From Bacillota bacterium (lineage in GTDB: Bacteria; Bacillota; Bacilli; Bacillales; Cytobacillaceae): a stretch of 9,406 nt of DNA. Made by a program: the position numbers and the translations under genes. Positions within the stretch are counted from its first letter, which is position 1; each line of letters starts with the position of its first letter. This document shows positions 5,970-9,406 of this stretch, piece by piece. The notes below the pieces were generated by a model, which had not been told where the DNA came from, made no database searches, and was given only the letters and a program-made list of their open reading frames with translations. The stretch spans positions 1-9,406 of the forward strand of contig JAEWIG010000271.1 in assembly GCA_023387295.1 (NCBI GenBank). Reading direction: 5' to 3'.

Positions 5970-6710
5970 CTATTTCTGCTCTTTTTTAATTTCTTCTAGC
6001 CATTTTTTTTGCTTATCAGTTAAAACGAGGGTCTCTAGGAGGTCAGGACGGCGAAGCACTGTTCTTCTTAATGATTCTTTCATTCTCCATTCCTCTATTA
6101 AACGGTGATTGCCAGATAGAAGAACATCGGGTACTTTCATTCCTCGAAAATCAGCTGGCCTTGTATAATGAGGATGTTCAAGTAAGCCTGTACTGAAGGA
6201 ATCTTGTTGGTGTGACGCTTCATTTCCTAAAACATCTGGTAAAAGGCGAACAACACTGTCGATTATTACCATCGCACCTAATTCTCCACCTGTTAAAACA
6301 AAATCTCCAATCGATATTTCATCTGTTACAACATGCTCACGAATTCTCTCATCATAGCCTTCATAATGACCACAAACAAAAATTAAGTGTTCTAAATTAG
6401 CTAGTTCCTCTGCTTTCTTTTGCGTATATCGTTCTCCTTGCGGACATAGCAAAATGACTCTAGGTTCTGAATTTGCTTTTGAACGCAAATCCTCGACAGC
6501 ATCAAAAATCGGCTGAGGTTTTAATACCATACCTGCTCCGCCACCATATGGATAATCATCGACGGTCTGATGCTTATTATCCGCATATTCTCTGAAATTG
6601 ACGACATTATACTCAACCGCATCATGTTCAGCAGCTTTTTTTAATATGGAATGTCCAAATACACCCGCAAACATTTCAGGAAAAAGCGTTAGCACATCAA
6701 TTTTCATCAT
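5970..6710 (-). CDS. trmD: tRNA (guanine-N1-)-methyltransferase
   Basis: TrmD uses S-adenosylmethionine to make m1G at position 37 of tRNAs with a G at 36, which prevents +1 frameshifting. The 246-residue protein has the SPOUT knot signatures: DDYPYGGGAGMV (51-62), GHYEGYDER (114-122), SIGDFVLTGGELGAM (133-147) and HQQDSFSTGLLEHPHYTRP (167-185). Arg155 and Asp170 correspond to the catalytic Arg154 and Asp169 of the studied enzyme; the one-residue shift comes from the two Met codons at the start. The first ATG (6710) overlaps the rimM stop as ATGA and is nine bases from AGAAGG; starting at the second (6707) would give MKID, as in B. subtilis. Both are possible. It is coupled to rimM, and rplS follows with its own promoter. 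Confidence 0.97.
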   Translation of the reverse strand: MMKIDVLTLFPEMFAGVFGHSILKKAAEHDAVEYNVVNFREYADNKHQTVDDYPYGGGAGMVLKPQPIFDAVEDLRSKANSEPRVILLCPQGERYTQKKAEELANLEHLIFVCGHYEGYDERIREHVVTDEISIGDFVLTGGELGAMVIIDSVVRLLPDVLGNEASHQQDSFSTGLLEHPHYTRPADFRGMKVPDVLLSGNHRLIEEWRMKESLRRTVLRRPDLLETLVLTDKQKKWLEEIKKEQK

Positions 6711-7225
6711 GATAGCAAGCCTTCTATTGGATCGATAACAATACTCTTTTCTTTCACGTCTACCTTCTTTACGACGTCTTCAATATAAGGAATAAGGACA
6801 TCCTTCCCGTTTTTTCCTTTCACAACCCAAACATCATTTGCTCCTGGGGTAAGAATTTCACGAACCGCACCTATTTCTTCACCAGCAAGTGTTGTTACGA
6901 TGCAACCAATAATTTCATGGTAATAGAACTCATCCTCGTCAAGCTCCTCTAGCTGGCTTTCTGGCACCTTTAAAATGCCACCCTTCATTTTTTCAATCTC
7001 GTTCATATTTTCATAACCTTCAAATGTAACCAGGTCAAAGTTTTTATGAATCCGATGCGTTTTAACAGTCAATTCAAGCGGGTTATTACTATCCGGCATA
7101 AATAAATACAATTTATTCCCAGGCTTATAACGTTCTTCTCTAAAATCCGTCTTCGATATGATTCTTGCTTCACCTCTCACACCATGAGTGTTGACGAGTT
7201 TTCCGACATTAAACCATTTTTCCAT
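6707..7225 (-). CDS. rimM: 16S rRNA processing / 30S maturation factor RimM
   Basis: RimM binds S19 and the 30S head and assists 16S rRNA maturation. The 172-residue product (normal length) shows the N-terminal barrel signature FNVGKLVNTHGVRGEARI (5-22) and a C-terminal PRC-barrel: EDEFYYHEIIGCIV (96-109), GEEIGAVREILTPGANDVW (about 114-132) and the end stretch VLIPYIEDVVKKVDV then IDPIEGLL. The ATG at 7225 follows AGAGGAGAG, which overlaps the ylqD stop codon TAG, so translation is coupled to ylqD. Its own stop overlaps the trmD start. The rimM-trmD pair is conserved in most bacteria. Confidence 0.97.
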   Translation of the reverse strand: MEKWFNVGKLVNTHGVRGEARIISKTDFREERYKPGNKLYLFMPDSNNPLELTVKTHRIHKNFDLVTFEGYENMNEIEKMKGGILKVPESQLEELDEDEFYYHEIIGCIVTTLAGEEIGAVREILTPGANDVWVVKGKNGKDVLIPYIEDVVKKVDVKEKSIVIDPIEGLLS

Positions 7226-7237
7226 AATAACTCTCCT

Positions 7238-7624
7238 CTAGCGTATTTCATTGACAATCCCATCTTTAATGATGATTGTTTTTCCACTTTGGATATCATC
7301 CCAGCGATCACCTTCTTCAATCTCAATAATCGCCTTTACTTCTTTTTCCTTTAATTCGCTTCCTAACGGTAGTATATGTAATTGTTCGATTTGAAAATCG
7401 AGCAGTTTAGTCTTTTCTTGACGGAGATGAATTTCCTTTTCGAAGTGCTTGATTAGGCTTACAGGCTGAAACTTCTTCGACTTTTCAAGTTTTTTCATTT
7501 CAAAGCGTAGCTGGTCACACTCTTTCTCAAGCTGTTGCTTTCTTAAAGAGTAGGTTTCAAATAGCTTTTGTTTACTATTCTCTGTTAAAACCTGCTTTAC
7601 CACGACCGTTTGAAGTATTTTCAC
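7238..7624 (-). CDS. ylqD: YlqD family protein of unknown function
   Basis: This 128-residue protein belongs to the Bacillus YlqD family, for which I know no established role. After a short beta-type start (MKILQTVVVKQVLTENSK), residues about 20-70 are strongly charged and helical with heptad-like Leu spacing (LRKQQLEKECDQLRFEMKKL), suggesting a coiled coil. The C-terminal third (KEVKAIIEIEEGDRWDDI, then KTIIIKDGIVNEIR) is beta-rich and ends in a short hairpin-like stretch. There is no signal peptide or membrane segment. GTG at 7624 is chosen because it gives the family start MKI and lies eight bases from GGGAGG (7633-7638); the adjacent TTG at 7627 is an alternative. It is the first gene of the coupled ylqD-rimM-trmD group. 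A role in ribosome assembly is suggested by neighbours only. Confidence 0.85.
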   Translation of the reverse strand: MKILQTVVVKQVLTENSKQKLFETYSLRKQQLEKECDQLRFEMKKLEKSKKFQPVSLIKHFEKEIHLRQEKTKLLDFQIEQLHILPLGSELKEKEVKAIIEIEEGDRWDDIQSGKTIIIKDGIVNEIR

Positions 7625-7677
7625 CAATAACGCCTCCCAAAGGCTAATAATCGTGAATGCATTTCCCTGTAGATGTA

Positions 7678-7706
7678 ATTGTTAATTAATACATAGGCTT
7701 TGTTAA
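7678..7706 (-). promoter_or_regulatory. Possible weak sigma-A promoter of ylqD-rimM-trmD
   Basis: TTAACA (7701-7706) matches the -35 at five of six positions and is 17 bases before AACAAT (7678-7683), a four-of-six -10. It lies within the AT-rich palindrome and upstream of the ylqD ribosome binding site. A promoter is expected here because a strong terminator precedes it, but this one is only the best of several weak candidates. Confidence 0.3.
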
Positions 7707-7733
7707 TAAACATTGTTTAAGCCTATTAATTAA
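7682..7733 (-). repeat. AT-rich imperfect palindrome upstream of ylqD
   Basis: Arms 7682-7700 (TTAATTAATACATAGGCTT) and 7719-7733 (AAGCCTATTAATTAA) are inverted copies apart from a four-base insertion in one arm, around an 18-base AT-rich loop. It sits between the terminator and ylqD and overlaps the candidate promoter. It could be an operator, a leader hairpin or a remnant of the neighbouring repeat region; nothing in the sequence decides this. Confidence 0.5.
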
Positions 7734-7738
7734 ATTGG

Positions 7739-7766
7739 AAAAAAGGAGGGGCCGCCCCCTCCTTTT
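7739..7766 (-). terminator. Strong intrinsic terminator after rpsP-khpA
   Basis: AAAAGGAGGGG (7741-7751) and CCCCTCCTTTT (7756-7766) form a perfect 11-bp, very GC-rich stem with a four-base loop. In the minus direction six T follow (complement of 7739-7744). The symmetric A/T flanks could allow action in both directions. It marks a transcription boundary inside what is often drawn as one ffh-to-trmD operon. Confidence 0.88.
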
Positions 7767-7778
7767 AGTTGTTCTTAT

Positions 7779-7900
7779 TGTCCAGCTACAGCGCCTAGGG
7801 GCTCGAGGTCATAAGCCAATCTGTCAAGTAGGTTAAAGTACAACCTACTCGTCAGCTCGTCCTATGCTTGTCGCCCCTGTTCAAGGCGCTTTCGCTTTTC
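7779..7900 (-). repeat. Nested-palindrome intergenic repeat of Bacillaceae type
   Basis: This 122-bp element starts directly after the khpA stop codon. AGCGCCT (7790-7796) pairs with AGGCGCT (7884-7890), GGGGC (7798-7802) with GCCCC (7873-7877), and 7821-7834 with 7842-7855 in an apical stem of 14 positions with one mismatch, one G-U pair in the minus-strand RNA and a seven-base loop. From memory, the framework (AGCGCCTA, CTCGAGGTCATAAGC, CTATGCTTGTC, AAGGCGCTTTCGCTTTT) is shared by a dispersed intergenic repeat of many Bacillus and Geobacillus genomes. I know no established name or function. There is no open frame. Confidence 0.75.
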
Positions 7901-8143
7901 TTATTCTGATATTTCTAGAAAGATCTTTTTCTGTTGCGATGAACCTGCTGCATACACAACAGTTCGTATTGCTTTTGCAACGCGCCCTTGCTTCCCAATT
8001 ACTTTCCCCATGTCATTCTTGTTGACAGAAAGCTGATAGGTTACGCGATGATCCTCTTCAAGAACCTGTACTTGAACTTCTTCCGGAAAATCAACAAGGG
8101 GCTTAACAATCGTTTCGATAAGTTCTTTCATTTTCTCTATCAA
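7901..8143 (-). CDS. khpA: KH-domain RNA-binding protein KhpA (YlqC)
   Basis: KhpA is a single-domain RNA-binding protein; in streptococci it forms a complex with KhpB/EloR and affects cell elongation, and it binds many RNAs. The 80-residue protein is almost entirely one KH domain. The GXXG loop is GKQG within GKVIGKQGRVAKAIRTVVY (about 46-64), and the front half carries IVKPLVDFPEEVQVQVLEE (12-30). The reading frame is clear but the start is not: TTG at 8143 directly follows the rpsP stop (TAATTG) and gives a length close to its relatives (79-81 residues), while ATG at 8131 gives 76 residues with only a weak GAGA upstream. The TTG is kept because the frame up to it aligns with known KhpA N-termini. 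It is co-transcribed with rpsP and ends at the repeat and terminator. Confidence 0.9.
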   Translation of the reverse strand: MIEKMKELIETIVKPLVDFPEEVQVQVLEEDHRVTYQLSVNKNDMGKVIGKQGRVAKAIRTVVYAAGSSQQKKIFLEISE

Positions 8144-8416
8144 TTACTTACCGTGTTTAGCGTTATGGAATTTTTCCATAATACCTTGTTTAGAGAAAAG
8201 GTTACGAACTGTATCAGATGGTTTAGCACCAGTTTGTAGCCATTTAAGAGCTAATTCTTCATTGATTTCAACGATAGCTGGATTTGCAACCGGATTGTAA
8301 GTTCCTACAGTTTCAATGAAACGTCCATCACGTGGTGAACGAGAATCTGCTACAACGATACGATAGAAAGGAGATTTATTAGCTCCCATACGTTTTAAAC
8401 GAATTTTTACTGCCAT
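8144..8416 (-). CDS. rpsP: 30S ribosomal protein S16
   Basis: S16 is a small primary assembly protein of the 30S subunit. The 90-residue product has exactly the usual Bacillus length and starts MAVKIRLKRMGANKSPFYRIVVADSRSPRDGRFIE, the family signature; GTYNP (about 38-42), LKWLQTGAKPSDTV (about 57-70) and the C-terminal half follow as expected. The ATG at 8416 is preceded by GGAGGTG at about nine bases; an ATG four codons further upstream is inside the ribosome binding region and is rejected. It is the first gene after a strong promoter, and khpA follows without a gap. Confidence 0.97.
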   Translation of the reverse strand: MAVKIRLKRMGANKSPFYRIVVADSRSPRDGRFIETVGTYNPVANPAIVEINEELALKWLQTGAKPSDTVRNLFSKQGIMEKFHNAKHGK

Positions 8417-8454
8417 TTTAAAAAGCACCTCCGAATAGTTTCACACAAGATAGT

Positions 8455-8483
8455 ATAATATCAATTGTTAAATAGTTTGTAAA
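8455..8483 (-). promoter_or_regulatory. Sigma-A promoter of rpsP-khpA
   Basis: TTTACA (8478-8483) and TATTAT (8455-8460) each match the sigma-A consensus at five of six positions, with a spacer of exactly 17 bases and an extended -10 element TGA just before the -10. Transcription should start near 8447, about 31 bases before the rpsP ATG. It allows S16 to be made independently of ffh. Confidence 0.8.
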
Positions 8484-8499
8484 GAGTTTTTTCTTTACA
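8478..8499 (-). repeat. Perfect inverted repeat overlapping the rpsP -35 box
   Basis: TGTAAAG (8478-8484) and CTTTACA (8493-8499) are exact inverted copies around eight bases. The proximal arm contains the whole -35 box. As RNA from ffh it would form a seven-bp AT-rich hairpin with no U-tract after it, so it is a poor terminator; as DNA it has the shape of an operator. Either reading is a guess. Confidence 0.5.
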
Positions 8500-8512
8500 G
8501 TATAAAAAATTT

Positions 8513-9406
8513 TTAAAAAGGGTTGAAAGGAAGCTTAAATCCGCCTCGTTTTTTACCTTTTGATTGCATACCTGTCATTTGCTTCATCATTTTTTTCATG
8601 TCTTCAAATTGCTTTAATAATCGATTTACTTCAGGAACAGTTCTCCCACTACCCTTCGCTATTCGCTTACGGCGACTAGCATTAATGGTCTCAGGATGCG
8701 TCTTTTCTTCCTTTGTCATCGATTGAATAATCGCTTCTACATGCTTAATTTGCTTTTCATCAATTTGAAGATTGTTCAAGCCTTTGACTTTGTTGGCACC
8801 AGGCATCATTTTTAAGAGCTCATCGAGTGGTCCCATACTGCGAACCTGACCTAATTGCTCTAAAAAATCATCAAATGTAAATGAAGCTGTGCGCATTTTT
8901 TGCTGAAGCTCTTTTGCTTTTTCTTCATCTACATTTGCCTGTGCCTTTTCAATGAGCGTAAGAACGTCTCCCATGCCTAAAATACGTGAAGCCATTCGTT
9001 CAGGATGGAAAGGTTCTAAAGCATCTAGCTTTTCACCAAGACCAACAAACTTGATTGGGGTATTCGTCACAGAACGAATCGATAGCGCTGCTCCACCACG
9101 AGTATCACCGTCAAGCTTTGTCAGCACAACCCCCGTTAATCCAAGAAGATCGTTGAAGCTTTGTGCTACATTGACAGCATCTTGTCCTGTCATGGCATCT
9201 ACAACTAGAAAAATTTCATCAGGTTTTGCAATCTCTTTGATCTCTTTAAGCTCATCCATCAAGTCTTCATCAACATGCAATCTACCAGCAGTGTCAATTA
9301 GAACATAATCATTATGTTCTTCCTTCGCCTTTTCGATAGCTTGCTTTGCAATTTCAACTGGACTTACCTGATCTCCAAGTGAAAAAACAGGCATACTCAA
9401 TTGCTT
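8513..9406 (-). CDS. ffh: Signal recognition particle GTPase Ffh, C-terminal two thirds, cut by window edge
   Basis: Ffh binds 4.5S/scRNA and signal sequences of nascent membrane and secreted proteins and delivers ribosomes to FtsY through paired GTPases. The window holds 297 residues of about 446; the N domain and P-loop lie beyond position 9406. Present are the rest of the G domain, with DTAGR (G3, local 38-42), TKLDGD (G4, 96-101) and GLGEKLDALEPF (122-133), followed by the Met-rich M domain with the SRP RNA-binding helix INASRRKRIAKGSGR (about 241-255) and the MKKMMKQMTGM stretch. The C-terminus is basic and ends FKLPFNPF. The frame is open up to the window edge, so any Met or TTG there is internal. 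Similarity to B. subtilis Ffh is very high. Confidence 0.98.
   Translation of the reverse strand, partial: KQLSMPVFSLGDQVSPVEIAKQAIEKAKEEHNDYVLIDTAGRLHVDEDLMDELKEIKEIAKPDEIFLVVDAMTGQDAVNVAQSFNDLLGLTGVVLTKLDGDTRGGAALSIRSVTNTPIKFVGLGEKLDALEPFHPERMASRILGMGDVLTLIEKAQANVDEEKAKELQQKMRTASFTFDDFLEQLGQVRSMGPLDELLKMMPGANKVKGLNNLQIDEKQIKHVEAIIQSMTKEEKTHPETINASRRKRIAKGSGRTVPEVNRLLKQFEDMKKMMKQMTGMQSKGKKRGGFKLPFNPF

Noticed and set aside
7739..7766. Hairpin considered as part of the adjacent dispersed repeat
   Set aside because: Its stem has the normal form of a terminator with a U-tract and lies outside the remembered repeat framework, so it is annotated separately.
8952..9308. Plus-strand open frame of 118 codons opposite ffh
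   Set aside because: It lies entirely antisense to the highly conserved Ffh G and M domains, has no ribosome binding site, and its Ser/Arg/Pro-rich translation looks like the shadow of a real gene.
1..9406. CRISPR array, phage genes, insertion sequence or defence system
   Set aside because: No regularly spaced direct repeats, integrase, transposase or defence-type domains are present; the coding content is conserved housekeeping genes in standard order.

Overview
The window is a chromosomal core-gene segment from an AT-rich member of the Bacillaceae (Bacillus sensu lato). Every protein I could identify resembles the Bacillus subtilis version, and the order ffh-rpsP-ylqC-ylqD-rimM-trmD-rplS-rbgA-rnhB-ylqG-ylqH-sucC is the one I know from Bacillus. 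The species cannot be fixed from this sequence. All genes lie on the minus strand, so transcription runs from high to low coordinates. I see no phage, transposase, CRISPR array, tRNA or rRNA gene.

In transcription order, the right end holds the C-terminal two thirds of ffh (SRP GTPase). A strong sigma-A promoter then drives rpsP (S16) and ylqC/khpA (KH-domain RNA-binding protein). Next comes a nested-palindrome intergenic repeat, a very strong terminator hairpin and an AT-rich palindrome. These separate khpA from ylqD-rimM-trmD, whose genes are tightly coupled: the ylqD stop codon is fused to the rimM Shine-Dalgarno, and rimM and trmD share ATGA. rplS (L19) has its own extended -10 promoter, an untranslated leader that is probably the autoregulatory L19 leader, and a strong terminator. 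A gap of about 400 bp without a convincing gene, carrying a long inverted repeat, separates rplS from lepB (signal peptidase I) and rbgA (50S assembly GTPase). The rbgA Shine-Dalgarno overlaps the lepB stop codon, and the pair ends at a clear terminator.

The last unit is rnhB-ylqG-ylqH. rnhB encodes ribonuclease HII. YlqG ends in a FliK-like domain, and YlqH is a free-standing FlhB C-terminal domain without the NPTH cleavage motif. sucC (succinyl-CoA ligase beta subunit, truncated by the left edge) follows with its own sigma-A promoter and a full match to the degenerate CcpA cre consensus at the start point.

Most of the window serves ribosome building (S16, L19, RimM, RbgA, probably KhpA), tRNA modification (TrmD) and protein export (Ffh, signal peptidase). 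The most interesting points are the orphan FliK-like/FlhB-like pair with a sigma-D-like -10 box upstream of its operon, the structured repeat inside the rpsP-trmD cluster, the inverted repeat between rplS and lepB, the L19 leader with a small terminator-like hairpin, and the cre site at sucC. No clearly new multi-gene system is present.
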